Below are positions 19,116 through 28,002 of a stretch of DNA of 64,000 nt, piece after piece. The stretch is from CBDUXT01 sp965371245. GTDB lineage: Bacteria; Planctomycetota; Phycisphaerae; UBA1845. The DNA lies in the NCBI GenBank assembly GCA_965371245.1, contig CBDUXT010000013.1, forward strand, positions 1-64,000. The letters run 5' to 3'. The stretch's first letter is position 1. Each line of letters opens with the position of its first letter. The notes beneath the pieces were generated by a model. That model was not told the DNA's origin, made no database searches, and worked only from the letters and a program-made list of their open reading frames with translations. The translations under genes were made by a program, and so were the position numbers.

Positions 19116-20153
19116 CTAAACAAGTTCCAGGCGGGTGATGTCGGGCGGCGTGACTACGTCGAACCGTGTCCGAAGGGTTTCGATGCGTTCGCCGCGCTGG
19201 GTGATGTTCCATTCGTGGATCGGTCCCTGGCGACCGGAGACGGCCGTCAGGTAGGGAACGCCGTAGGGATTGAGGCCCATGATCCGAACGGCCGTGGCAT
19301 CGACGGCGGGCAGGTTGGCGCCCATGATGAGGCATCCCACGTGTTTGGGCGTACCCATCAGCGGACCGTCGCCCTCCATGCACTCGATGCCGTCCACGAT
19401 GGCGAAGGACGGCTTCGCGACGGCGTTGATATCGACGATGGCCTTGGGAATGCCGTGGAAATGCAGGACGTTCTTGGGCCAGCCGTACACCAGGCCGGGC
19501 ATGACGCCGAACAGGTTTTTCATGGCGCACGTGACGCCGGCCCAGTGGTGCGTCTTGAGTTTGGGAAGCGACACGAGGAAGTCCGCTTCGAGAACCGTGC
19601 GCGGCAGGAAGAGTGTATCGAGCTTCGTCGCACCACCTGTATTCGGTACGGGTTCGACGTCATCGTGGTTCAAGTCGATAAACGGCACGGCGACCTCGTC
19701 AAGCACCCTGCCCAGTCCGGATTCGTCGAGCAGAAGCTGACTGTCACGTCTGTGTCCCTGACCCTCCCCGACCAGCACGTGTCCAGCATCCAGGCGGCGG
19801 AAGGCTTCGACCGCCGCCAGAATCACGGCGGGGTTGGTGTTCACGTGTGAGGCGCGAAGGGCGGTGTCCACGAGGTTGGGCTTGAGAAGGACGCGCTTGC
19901 CCCTGATGGCGTTGCGATCGATCCCCAGCGTCCGCAATCCGTCCAGAATCAGCCCGGTCAGATCGGCGTGGTAGTTGCTCGCAGCGGCGATCACGACGTC
20001 GGCGCGGCGTCCGCGTTCGTGGCGGGATCGTTGGCGAAGTCCTAACGCAATGCCACCACCCGCGAGCGCGGCTCCGGTGGCGCCGAGCATTTCTCGCCGC
20101 GAGAGCTTCCGGCGCTCGTCGGGATGTGCTTGGGAGCTATCCGTCTGAGTCAT
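19116..20153 (-). CDS. Tat-exported DUF362 protein
   Basis: 345-aa DUF362-family protein. A twin-arginine-like signal is present (KLSRREMLGATGAALAGGG), so folded export, perhaps with a cofactor, is likely. The body shows family motifs: VLLKPNLVD, LPKLKTHHWAGVTCAMKNLFG, VDGIECMEGDGP and AVDATAVRIMG. No ferredoxin CxxC motifs are seen. The biochemical role of this family is unsettled. Its start overlaps the end of the upstream cyclase-like gene by 17 bp, so the two are probably translated together. Confidence 0.85.
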   Translation of the reverse strand: MTQTDSSQAHPDERRKLSRREMLGATGAALAGGGIALGLRQRSRHERGRRADVVIAAASNYHADLTGLILDGLRTLGIDRNAIRGKRVLLKPNLVDTALRASHVNTNPAVILAAVEAFRRLDAGHVLVGEGQGHRRDSQLLLDESGLGRVLDEVAVPFIDLNHDDVEPVPNTGGATKLDTLFLPRTVLEADFLVSLPKLKTHHWAGVTCAMKNLFGVMPGLVYGWPKNVLHFHGIPKAIVDINAVAKPSFAIVDGIECMEGDGPLMGTPKHVGCLIMGANLPAVDATAVRIMGLNPYGVPYLTAVSGRQGPIHEWNITQRGERIETLRTRFDVVTPPDITRLELV

Positions 20154-21039
20154 GAGACGGTTCTCCTACGAAGGACAACTTGTTTCGGTCCGCGAGCAGC
20201 AGCAGCGCCGTTTCGACCGAACGCCCTCGCTTGGAAACAACGCGAGCCGCACTTTCCGCGAGCCAGGCGTTTGCCGCGGGCGGCCTGGCGTTCCACGCGT
20301 TCAGGCCGATGAGACCCCAGCCGAGTGTGATGGGCGCGCGCACGTCGGCGAGTGTTCGGGTCAAGTACTGAATCGCCGCATCGATGGCTGGCGTGCGCGT
20401 CGTACCGGCCAACGCGGCCAGGACGATTCCCGTTGGAGCGGGAAAGGGCGGCAACATCTGTTGGTAGACCCGCGTGTTGCCGTGGTTCCAGCCGCCGCCG
20501 GGAATCGCCCGGTCCGAGATGAGGCGAAGACCCTCCCGAACACGATCGTTGTCGGCTCTGCCGGTCGCACGCAGCGCGAGGATGGCGTATGCAGTGGGCT
20601 CGATCCATGAATGCGTGTCCCTGACCCACGGCCAGCCGCGCAGTGTTGTATCGTGCCCAAGAACGTCCGTATTCCTCGGTATCGTCGTTCCGAAGAGTCC
20701 GAGCAGCCACCGAACCGCGGCATCGACGTGGTGGCTGTGCGACGCGGCTTGATCTGGCGGGGCGGCGGTCCACGCCAGCGTGGTAAGCCCCGTGGGCCAA
20801 CCCGGTGCGTTCGGCGCGTTCGATGCCGGAACGCTTCCGTTATCGAGCTGCCGCTCTCCCAGCCATGACATACTTGTGGCACAGGTGACCGACCCGGGTT
20901 GATGGTGCGAGAGAGCGAGACAGGCCAACGCAGTCGGCTCGGCGCATCGACGACCATGGGGCCGATAAGCCCAACCACCCTGCGCGCCGGGCGTTGAGGC
21001 AAGATGATCGAGAAGCGTGGTCTGCCAACGCGCGGACAT
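20137..21039 (-). CDS. prenyltransferase/squalene-cyclase-repeat protein
   Basis: About 300 aa of alpha/alpha-barrel repeats of the squalene-hopene cyclase/prenyltransferase superfamily: GGWAYRPHG, EPTALACLALS, DNGSVPAS, WIEPTAYAILALRA and GGGWNHGN. It is about half the length of a real squalene-hopene cyclase and lacks the DxDD acid motif, so cyclase activity is doubtful; a binding or toroid scaffold is possible. The start at 21039 is where repeat homology begins; the frame stays open upstream to 21282 with non-repeat sequence. It is coupled to the DUF362 gene. Confidence 0.7.
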   Translation of the reverse strand: MSARWQTTLLDHLASTPGAQGGWAYRPHGRRCAEPTALACLALSHHQPGSVTCATSMSWLGERQLDNGSVPASNAPNAPGWPTGLTTLAWTAAPPDQAASHSHHVDAAVRWLLGLFGTTIPRNTDVLGHDTTLRGWPWVRDTHSWIEPTAYAILALRATGRADNDRVREGLRLISDRAIPGGGWNHGNTRVYQQMLPPFPAPTGIVLAALAGTTRTPAIDAAIQYLTRTLADVRAPITLGWGLIGLNAWNARPPAANAWLAESAARVVSKRGRSVETALLLLADRNKLSFVGEPSHDSDG

Positions 21040-21338
21040 GCCCTGGATATCGTCGCCCGCGGATGCCGTCTTGAAGGCGCCGGACAGTGCGCGGGCTTCA
21101 TACGGTTGGCGCGTGTTACGGGACCTTCGTCGCGTCAACGGCAACTCTGGGGTCCGATCAACGCGCTTTGCCCGAATCGGTCGCACTCGAACGATTGGAG
21201 GGACGCGAGAAAATATGTCTTTCGAATTGCTTTGCGGTGGTTTGTATTCGAGGGTTAAGGGTGTCTGCAAACGGTCGCGCACATGGATGCGCTTGGCCAG
21301 GACTCGGCCGCACTCGTGGAGGCGGAAGGAATGTGACC

Positions 21339-21518
21339 ATGAAGGTCTTCTTCAATACAGTCTTGTCGTTTGTCCGATCGGACGACGGCCCTACCGCGAC
21401 AGAGTACGCGGTGATCCTCGCGGTGATCTCGATGGGCGTGATTGTGGCGATGGGTGGTTTTGGCTTGAAGATGGGAGCCATCTACACGGCGGTCACGGCT
21501 ACGCTCAGCGTGTTCTAG
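21339..21518 (+). CDS. flp: Flp/Fap-type pilin 1
   Basis: 59-aa class IVb pilin precursor with GGAAGGA 8 nt upstream. A short leader ends DDG, followed by PTATEYAVILAVISMGVIVAM, the Flp signature of a Glu-Tyr pair and a hydrophobic spine. Cleavage after Gly would put Pro at +1 and Glu at +5. It is less similar to the next two pilins than they are to each other. First gene of the Tad locus. Confidence 0.9.
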   Translation: MKVFFNTVLSFVRSDDGPTATEYAVILAVISMGVIVAMGGFGLKMGAIYTAVTATLSVF

Positions 21519-22021
21519 CGTGGGGATGAATTCGCAAAGAATCGCTCAATCATGGTCGGTTATCGGCGCTTGTACGCTCCGACGTCAAGCGTCCGGGGGA
21601 GCGTTGTGCCATCGCAGCGCCGCCGGTTCCGTGAGACCGCTTTCGACTCGGATGGATCGGGCAGTGCCGGACCGTAGCACTCATCGTGAGGACGGCTTCG
21701 ATTTCCAAAATGCATTTGCGTGCGTGCTCTTCGTATCATACGGTTTGTGTAGAGGGATAACATCACACGTTGGCCGGTGGGGACGGCGGCTCTTCTGGAA
21801 AACTCCTCTCCACCAAGTTTTACTCGGTCGCCGGTGTTTCGCGGGCAAGGCAACGCCCGCGGCTCGGACAGGCGGCCCTTCGATCGGCAAGATCGCTCGC
21901 GCCCCAAGGAGGCTCGAGCTTGCACCCTGGAGGGGCCAGGACGAACGATCGTCACTGGGTGACCTTCGAAAACTGTCGGGCTGTATCAAGCAGCCGCTCT
22001 TACGATGAGGAGTTGAACGAT
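21519..22021 (+). other. long gene-free leader between pilins 1 and 2
   Basis: About 500 bp with no credible coding sequence. It holds a hairpin CGCGGGC/GCCCGCG at 21840-21861. The last 60 nt before pilin 2 are similar to the 60 nt before pilin 3 (both have GAA-ACTGTCGG and then a GAT-AGGAGTT ribosome site), so the leader was duplicated along with the gene. A separate promoter for pilins 2 and 3 is likely here but was not pinned down. Confidence 0.5.
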
Positions 22022-22210
22022 ATGTCGAACTTTCTGAACCGTGCCAAGACTTTCTTGAAGTCCGAGGATGGCCCGACGGCGACCGAGTACGCCGTGATGC
22101 TCGCGCTGATTATTATCGTGGCGCTGGGCGCTATTACGGGGCTGGGCACCACGGTCAGCGGCATCTTCACGAGTGTCGATACCGCGCTGCCCACCGGAAC
22201 CACCACGTAG
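22022..22210 (+). CDS. flp: Flp/Fap-type pilin 2
   Basis: 62-aa class IVb pilin precursor with GAGGAG upstream. The leader MSNFLNRAKTFLKSEDG is followed by PTATEYAVMLALIIIVALGA. It is nearly identical to pilin 3 through the leader, spine and GLGTTVSG segment, and differs at the C-terminus (TALPTGTTT). A hairpin CAGGCG/CGCCTG follows the stop. Probably a major pilin subunit, by analogy with other Tad systems. Confidence 0.92.
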   Translation: MSNFLNRAKTFLKSEDGPTATEYAVMLALIIIVALGAITGLGTTVSGIFTSVDTALPTGTTT

Positions 22211-22301
22211 TCGGATGTCGCCCAGGCGTTCGCCTGACGACAGGCGGAGAAGACTGTCGGTTCGTAGCCGGTATCCAGTCTTTCGATAAGGAGTTCAACA
22301 G

Positions 22302-22496
22302 ATGTCGAACCTCCTGATTCGTGCCAAGACGTTCTTGAAGTCCGAGGACGGCCCGACGGCGACCGAGTACGCCGTGATGCTCGCGCTGCTTATTCTCGTG
22401 GCGCTGGGCGCTATTACGGGGTTGGGTACCACGGTCAGCGGTGTTTTCGCGAGCGCCGATGCCGCGTTGCCCGATGTGGATTTCGACTCCGATTAG
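22302..22496 (+). CDS. flp: Flp/Fap-type pilin 3
   Basis: 64-aa tandem duplicate of the previous pilin; most differences are in the tail (AALPDVDFDSD), which is acidic. An AAGGAG ribosome site precedes the ATG. GC-rich inverted repeats follow the stop, which could protect the pilin mRNA and lower expression of the assembly genes downstream. Confidence 0.92.
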   Translation: MSNLLIRAKTFLKSEDGPTATEYAVMLALLILVALGAITGLGTTVSGVFASADAALPDVDFDSD

Positions 22497-22708
22497 CGGG
22501 TCGTCGCCCGGTGTCCGCCGGACCGTCGGCGGAGACGGGCACATGAACTTGGCAGCATGTACGGCCGGTGGGCGTTGCCGTCAGCGGCGGCGCCCCCGGC
22601 CTTGCCTTGCCGCTGCCGCCCGGTGTGGAGGGGAAAGGGAACGTCGGTGGTTTTCCGGTATTCGGGAGCGCCCCGGATCCTTCCTTCTTGCGCATGGGAG
22701 TCGTTGCG

Positions 22709-23263
22709 ATGGAATTTGGTTTTTGGGAAGTCACCTGTGCGATCCTCGTCCCCGGGGTGTTGTTGGCCTCGTGGATCGACTATGCGCAGCGCCGGGTCCC
22801 GAACTGGCTGAACCTCGCGCTGATCCTTCTGGGATTCGGCGTCCAGGGGTATTTCAACGGTTCGAGCGGGCTGGCGGCTGGTTTCTGGGGGTTGCTCACG
22901 GGCTTTGGTCTGTTAATCGTTCCGTGGATGATGCACGGCATGGGCGCGGGTGACGTAAAGCTGTTGGCGGCCATCGGCGTTTGGATGGGTCCGCTTCTGA
23001 CGCTGTACTCGTTCGGGTTGGGCGCGGGAATCGGCGGTGTGGTGGCGGTCTTGATGATCGTATCGACCGGTCGTCTTCGAATGGCCTGTGCGAACCTGGG
23101 CATCATTCTGGCCAAGTGTTCCAATCGGCAGACCCTGTTTAGCGAGTTTGGGTCGGCCAAGAGCTTCGGTACGTCGTCACAACTGCTTCCCTACGGCGTG
23201 CCACTGACGGCCGGGACGTTGATCGTTCTCGGCGGGAAAATGTTCGGGGGCTGGGGGATCTAG
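22709..23263 (+). CDS. Tad prepilin peptidase, A24 family (TadV/CpaA)
   Basis: 184-aa inner-membrane aspartic peptidase that removes the leader of Flp pilins and pseudopilins. It has about six hydrophobic segments and both catalytic Asp sites: WIDYAQRRVPNWLN near residue 20 and GMGAGDVKLLAAIG (the GxGD motif). The methyltransferase domain of large PilD enzymes is absent, as in TadV. GGGAG 8 nt before 22709 decides the start; an ATG at 22694 is in frame. Overlap with the next gene is possible through GTG at 23263. Confidence 0.92.
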   Translation: MEFGFWEVTCAILVPGVLLASWIDYAQRRVPNWLNLALILLGFGVQGYFNGSSGLAAGFWGLLTGFGLLIVPWMMHGMGAGDVKLLAAIGVWMGPLLTLYSFGLGAGIGGVVAVLMIVSTGRLRMACANLGIILAKCSNRQTLFSEFGSAKSFGTSSQLLPYGVPLTAGTLIVLGGKMFGGWGI

Positions 23264-23265
23264 TG

Positions 23266-23697
23266 ATGAAACCAAGTCGATGGATTAGACGAAGGCGGGG
23301 TCGCGGGAACTCGTTCAGAGCACGAGCGGCAGCCGTTGTGGAGTTCGCAGTCGTTCTGCCGCTGCTCTTGACGATTCTGTTCGGGATCATCGAGTACGGT
23401 TGGGTGTTCATGGTTCGCCAGACGCTCCAGACCGCCGCACGCGAGGGCTGTCGATTGGCGGTGCTGCAAACGTCCGTAACTCCGTACACGAACGTGATCA
23501 CTCGGGTCAACGACGTCATGGCTCCCTCGGGGCTGACCACGCACACCATCACCATGACTCATGCGACGACGACCACGCCGGTCGAGACCGTGGTGATCTC
23601 GATTCCGTACAACGACGTTTCGCTGATCGGCGGTTTCTTCGGAACCCACGACTATGACCTGGCCGGAAGCTGTAGTATGCGCAAAGAGGGATTGTAG
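23266..23697 (+). CDS. TadE-like minor pseudopilin
   Basis: 143-aa TadE-family protein. A basic N-terminus is followed by RAAAVVEFAVVLPLLLTILFGIIEYGWVF, shortened here to its key parts: a Glu in the VEFAV motif, one transmembrane helix and a following RQTLQTAAREGCR helix. The rest is a small extracytoplasmic domain. TadE proteins are processed by TadV and needed for pilus assembly. Adjacent to the peptidase (tag-t-g-atg junction). Confidence 0.88.
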   Translation: MKPSRWIRRRRGRGNSFRARAAAVVEFAVVLPLLLTILFGIIEYGWVFMVRQTLQTAAREGCRLAVLQTSVTPYTNVITRVNDVMAPSGLTTHTITMTHATTTTPVETVVISIPYNDVSLIGGFFGTHDYDLAGSCSMRKEGL

Positions 23698-23730
23698 GGC
23701 CGCCCTTCAGGGCCGATAAACCAAACCTGC

Positions 23731-23762
23731 CGCCATAGCCCCGTTCCGCGGGGCTATTGGCG
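23731..23762 (+). terminator. strong hairpin after TadE gene
   Basis: CGCCATAGCCCC pairs with GGGGCTATTGGCG with one bulged T and a loop of about 7 nt. Only three Ts follow soon after, so it is either a weak terminator or an mRNA-stabilising hairpin separating tadE from cpaB. Confidence 0.5.
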
Positions 23763-23997
23763 TTTGTAGCATTGGCGTCGCGATGCGACGCCGTCCGGCC
23801 CGAGCGGCGCTGCGAAAGTACGCGCAAAAAAACCCGATGGAAAGGTCGAATCCGCTCGGGACCCATCCGATAAACAGGGGACCATCGGAACCGGTGCGGT
23901 GGACTGAGGCAAAGGGGCACTGGGCTCCGCGGGTGGCACGGGCCACAAACGCCTCGTTCCTCGCGAGTCCAGGCCGATAACAACAGAAGGACGAACT

Positions 23998-25002
23998 ATG
24001 AAACGAAAAGCGATCGTTCCGTTGCTGCTTGGTTTGGGTGTCGGACTGGTCACCGTCAAGCTGGCCGTCGATACCATTCGAAAAGCCCAGGCGGGCAACA
24101 GTGCGCAGGTGACCGTAATGGTGGTGCAGGCGAAACAGGACATCGCCGCGTTCGAGGAAATCACCGCTGAGATGGTGACGCTCCTTGAGACGGCGGATAG
24201 CAGCCTCGTGCCGGCGACCGAACGCATCGAGACCCTGGAAGAGGCGCTGGGGCGCGTATCGGCCAAGGCCATCCCGATGGGTTCGCCGGTCCTAAAGGAC
24301 ATGCTGGCGCAGAAGGGTACGCCCGCGGGCATGGTCGGACGAATCCCGTCCGGGTTCCGAGCGGTGTCGGTCAAGATCGACGAATCCACCAGCGTGGCCT
24401 TTCAGCTCAAGCCCGGTGACTGGGTCGATGTGACCGTCGTGATGGACGTCGCCAGCGGCCTGCGAGGTCGGAAGGAGACGATCGCGGAGACCATCCTGCA
24501 GCGCATTCAGGTAGCGGCCGTTGGCAACACAACCCGCCCCGCCGAGGGCGCCGGCGCCGCGACGAAGATCAAGCCGGCCAAGTCGGCCACGCTGTTTGTT
24601 CGTGAGGCGGACGTGCCCAAGCTTCACCTCGCCAGCACGCGAGGCAAAATCACGCTTTCGATGCGCGGCGACGAAGACAGTGAGTTGATCCGGAATCCGG
24701 CCGTAGCCAACCTAGACCAGATCATCAGCGGGCAAGCACCCGAGGTGGAAACCGTAGCGGCCGAGCCGCCGTGGTTGAAGGTCATGCAGGGGCTGATGGC
24801 GCAGCAAACCACGGCGAGACCCCAACCGCCGAAGGCGAAGCTGAAACCCCACACGGTGCAAGTCGTCCGTGGCACGGGCGACCCGAAGTTGCCCACCAAC
24901 GAGACGCAGATTACGTTCAAGAACAAGAACTCGCAGCGGATTATCAACGTGCGGCAGGGTCCGCCGAACCGTTCGTCCGATTCCATCGGCGGGACCCAAT
25001 AG
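23998..25002 (+). CDS. cpaB: Flp pilus assembly protein CpaB/RcpC
   Basis: 334-aa periplasmic Tad component with one N-terminal membrane helix (IVPLLLGLGVGLVTVKLAV). A SAF domain covers about residues 38-110 (VVQAKQDIAAFEEITAEMV, then AKAIPMGSPVLKD), and the CpaB/RcpC domain follows (GFRAVSVKIDESTSVAFQLKPGDWVDV). The C-terminal 90 residues are Pro- and Lys-rich linker. It is thought to modulate the secretin or bind peptidoglycan. The secretin gene follows 45 bp downstream. AGAAGGAC precedes the start. Confidence 0.93.
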   Translation: MKRKAIVPLLLGLGVGLVTVKLAVDTIRKAQAGNSAQVTVMVVQAKQDIAAFEEITAEMVTLLETADSSLVPATERIETLEEALGRVSAKAIPMGSPVLKDMLAQKGTPAGMVGRIPSGFRAVSVKIDESTSVAFQLKPGDWVDVTVVMDVASGLRGRKETIAETILQRIQVAAVGNTTRPAEGAGAATKIKPAKSATLFVREADVPKLHLASTRGKITLSMRGDEDSELIRNPAVANLDQIISGQAPEVETVAAEPPWLKVMQGLMAQQTTARPQPPKAKLKPHTVQVVRGTGDPKLPTNETQITFKNKNSQRIINVRQGPPNRSSDSIGGTQ

Positions 25003-25047
25003 GAAAGCTCCAAGCCGAATCCCGGCCCAAGAGGAGGATCGTCCAAG

Positions 25048-26610
25048 ATGTCAATACAAATCACGGAAGATGGCGCGCGGTTTTTCGCGACGACGCGACG
25101 CCCAAGCGCTGGTCTCAAATGGCTCTTTGCGACCGCGATGGTCCTGGCGACGGCGGCATCCGCGGCCGGGCAGCCGGCGTTCAGCGCCAAGGTTGTCAGC
25201 TTGGGGCAGAACGTGCAGCGTATCACCGTCCCGCTGCACGGTAGCGTGACGGTCGAGACCACGGTCGAGATCGCGCGGGCGGATGTCATCGCCACTCAGG
25301 TGGCGGACGTGCAAGTCATCAGCCCCCGGCGCATCCTCATTACGGGGCAGGGGTATGGCCTGACGTCGATCGTGTTGGCGGCGGCCGGTGATCAGCAGCA
25401 TGTGCTTGAGGTGTCGGTGGAGTTGGACCTGAGCCGACTCAACGAAGCGATCGAGCAGATCGATCCGCTGTCCGACGCCAGGGCGAGTTCCGTGATGGGT
25501 AACATTATCCTGTCCGGCTTCGTAAGCAGTGTGGAGCGGGCGGCGCGTATTGTTGACTTGGCGACGTTGTTTCTGCCTCCGGCGGCGTCCAGTGGACAGC
25601 AGACGTCCGTGCAGAATCACATGGAGGTGGCGGGGGAGCAGCAGGTGCTCCTTCGAGTCGTGATTGCCGAGGTGAAGCGTGACGCGTCACGTGAGCTCGG
25701 TGTCAACGGCTTTCTCGCCGGTGACGACTTTCAGGATGCGTTCCTGGTCAATCAACTCGGGGGAATCAATCCGATCAACATCGGCGCCGCCGGTGATGCC
25801 CTGGCGACCGGCAGGATCCCGTTCCTGACGGATGAGGACGGGATTCCGATCAGCGCGGCGACCACGCTCTCGTTGGGCTTCCCGCGCGTGCAGATGCAGC
25901 TCTTTATCCAGGCAATGGCGGACAATGGACTGCTGAAGGTCTTGGCGGAGCCGAACCTGGTAACTATCTCCGGTGAGGAGGCCACGTTCCTGGCTGGCGG
26001 CGAATTCCCCATTGAGGTGGCGCAAGGTGACGAACGGACGACGATCGAGTTCAAAGAGTTTGGTGTCCAGCTTAACTTCACACCGGTCGTTCACGGAGGC
26101 GAGCGGATCCGCCTGCGTGTAAACCCCGTGATCTCGGAGCTCGACTTCTCGATCGCCATCAGAGACACTCCCGGTCTGATCACGCGTTCCGCCGAGACGA
26201 CGGTCGAGCTGGGCAACGGCGAGACGATCGCCATCGCGGGCTTGTTCAGCGACCGCATGAATGCCACGGCGAGCCGGATTCCCGGCCTTGGCGATCTCCC
26301 GGTTCTGGGTGCACTGTTCCGGTCGGTCAGTTATCAGCGGAACCAGACCGAGATGGTGATCCTGGTGACGGCCGAGTTGATCGCACCGCTGGACGCCCAT
26401 CAAGATATTCCACTTCCGGGTGGCGATGTCAGCGACCCAACCGATTTTGAATTGTACTTTTTAGGGAAGGTGGAAGGCGGGGAGTCCGGTTCGGCCGGTA
26501 ACGCAGTGGCCGATAACGGCGCCGGGCATGATCCGACCCTTCCGTCGGAGCCCAACGAACTTTCCGTGCATGGGCCTTGGGGACATGCCGACAGACCGAA
26601 TATGCGGTGA
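25048..26610 (+). CDS. cpaC: Tad outer-membrane secretin CpaC/RcpA
   Basis: 520-aa secretin forming the outer-membrane pore for the Flp pilus. The N-terminal export segment lies at about residues 27-46; the pilus-assembly N-domain covers about 50-125 (RITVPLHGSVTVET, ISPRRILITGQGYG), a BON-like part follows, then the secretin core (about 190-460) with EPNLVTISGEEATFLAGGEFPI and IPGLGDLPVLGALFRS. The last 65 residues are a low-complexity tail after the pore domain. AGGAGGA precedes the ATG. Confidence 0.95.
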   Translation: MSIQITEDGARFFATTRRPSAGLKWLFATAMVLATAASAAGQPAFSAKVVSLGQNVQRITVPLHGSVTVETTVEIARADVIATQVADVQVISPRRILITGQGYGLTSIVLAAAGDQQHVLEVSVELDLSRLNEAIEQIDPLSDARASSVMGNIILSGFVSSVERAARIVDLATLFLPPAASSGQQTSVQNHMEVAGEQQVLLRVVIAEVKRDASRELGVNGFLAGDDFQDAFLVNQLGGINPINIGAAGDALATGRIPFLTDEDGIPISAATTLSLGFPRVQMQLFIQAMADNGLLKVLAEPNLVTISGEEATFLAGGEFPIEVAQGDERTTIEFKEFGVQLNFTPVVHGGERIRLRVNPVISELDFSIAIRDTPGLITRSAETTVELGNGETIAIAGLFSDRMNATASRIPGLGDLPVLGALFRSVSYQRNQTEMVILVTAELIAPLDAHQDIPLPGGDVSDPTDFELYFLGKVEGGESGSAGNAVADNGAGHDPTLPSEPNELSVHGPWGHADRPNMR

Positions 26611-26702
26611 TTCCCTTGCCGCATACCGCCAGACGCCCGATCGGAGGCGAACGCGTGGCGTGAGAAAACTCCTGGTGAAAACCGGGAAGCGAATGGGGGG
26701 GC

Positions 26703-27908
26703 ATGATGACTGCTCACATTTGCGACCAAATGGGTCGCAGACGACGACGCGGCATTGTAGCCGTTCAGGTCGGAGTCATGTTGGTTGTCTTGATGGGGTT
26801 TGCCGCGCTGACGGTCGATCTCGGGGCGATGTACAACACCCGGGGGGATCTTCAACGGAGCGCGGACGCGGCTGCGCTGGCCGGTGCATCGACTTTCGTT
26901 ACTGACGACATGATGCGCGTACGCGTGGGTAGCGGAGATAGCGCTACGCTGGCCGCGGTGACGAGCCTGGCGGACGCACGCGTCACCGACTTTGCCGCGC
27001 GAAACCTCACCTTCGGCGCGTCATCGACAGCCATCGACGCCGGCGACGTTCAAACGGGCTGGGTGGACCTCTATTCAGCGATCACGCCGTTCAATCCGGC
27101 GCCCGCGCCGGCGGCGTACAATGCCGTGTCCGTCACGGTGCGCCGTGACGAAACCGGGTCGAACGGTCCGGTGCAGTTCTATTTCGCCCCGATTTTCGGG
27201 AGACTGGTGGGCGAGTCGTCCGCCACGGCGGTTGCGGTGTTCGACGATCGGGCGAGTGGTATCAACACCAACGTGCCGGGGGCGGACATGCTTCCGTTCA
27301 CGGTTCACGAGGACGCCTTCCTCCAGGACTTCACCAACGGGAGCGACGACTACGCCTACAACAGCAGCGGAGACACCATCGACAGCTCGCCGGACGGCAT
27401 CCGCGAGATCAGGATCTACCCTTATCCGTTGTCCGGCGGCCCCTACACGGAAGGCGACGGGAACTTTGGCATGCTCAACATCGGGACGCACAGCCAGGGG
27501 GCGACGTACGAGAGTGAGCAGGTGATGAACGGCGTGACGCCCGCGGATTTCGAGGCGGAGGTCGGTACGTCCGAATTGACTTTCATCGACGACGACGGAA
27601 ACCCCACTACCTACGACATTACCGGAAGCCCGGGTATGACGACCTCGATCAAGACCGCTCTCAGTGCCCAGGTGGGTAACATCGTCGGGTTCTTCCTGCA
27701 TACGAATGTAGTTCTTTCCGGGTCCAATGCGGTGTTTACCATCATACAGCTCCGGTACGGGCGGGTGATGGCGCAGAAACTCACCGGTCCCCCGTCCGGG
27801 CGCGGGCTCTACATCCAGCCCGTCGCCTACAGCGGCGCCGAGGTGCGAATCGACCCGGGCGCGCCGAGCACTGGCGGCCTCGTCGGGCGCATCGTCTTGG
27901 CCCGGTAA
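26703..27908 (+). CDS. TadG-like pilus-associated protein
   Basis: 401-aa protein with the TadG-type N-terminus: RRRRRGIVAVQVGVMLVV, a single hydrophobic helix and DLGAMYNTRGDLQRSADAAALAGA. The remaining 320 residues are extracytoplasmic, rich in Asp, Gly and Thr; no von Willebrand MIDAS motif was recognised. It probably sits at the base or tip of the pilus machinery. A G-run (26696-26701) serves as ribosome site; ATG at 26706 is an alternative start. Transcription probably stops at the hairpin 60 bp downstream. Confidence 0.85.
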   Translation: MMTAHICDQMGRRRRRGIVAVQVGVMLVVLMGFAALTVDLGAMYNTRGDLQRSADAAALAGASTFVTDDMMRVRVGSGDSATLAAVTSLADARVTDFAARNLTFGASSTAIDAGDVQTGWVDLYSAITPFNPAPAPAAYNAVSVTVRRDETGSNGPVQFYFAPIFGRLVGESSATAVAVFDDRASGINTNVPGADMLPFTVHEDAFLQDFTNGSDDYAYNSSGDTIDSSPDGIREIRIYPYPLSGGPYTEGDGNFGMLNIGTHSQGATYESEQVMNGVTPADFEAEVGTSELTFIDDDGNPTTYDITGSPGMTTSIKTALSAQVGNIVGFFLHTNVVLSGSNAVFTIIQLRYGRVMAQKLTGPPSGRGLYIQPVAYSGAEVRIDPGAPSTGGLVGRIVLAR

Positions 27909-27966
27909 GGCGGGAGTTGGTGTCAGGGATTTGGCGGGACCCATCCCAAAGGAACCTTGTTCCAGC

Positions 27967-28002
27967 CCCTCGAAAGCGCGCCGCGCTTTCGGGGGGTTTT
28001 TC
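27967..28002 (+). terminator. rho-independent terminator
   Basis: CCCC-T-CGAAAGCGC pairs with GCGCTTTCG-GGGG with a single bulge and a short loop, and five Ts follow the stem. It lies about 60 nt after the TadG-like gene and splits the pilus locus into two transcription units. Confidence 0.85.

Noticed and set aside
21520..22008. 162-codon open frame between pilins 1 and 2
   Set aside because: No domain, hydrophobic pattern or ribosome site; composition unlike neighbouring genes.
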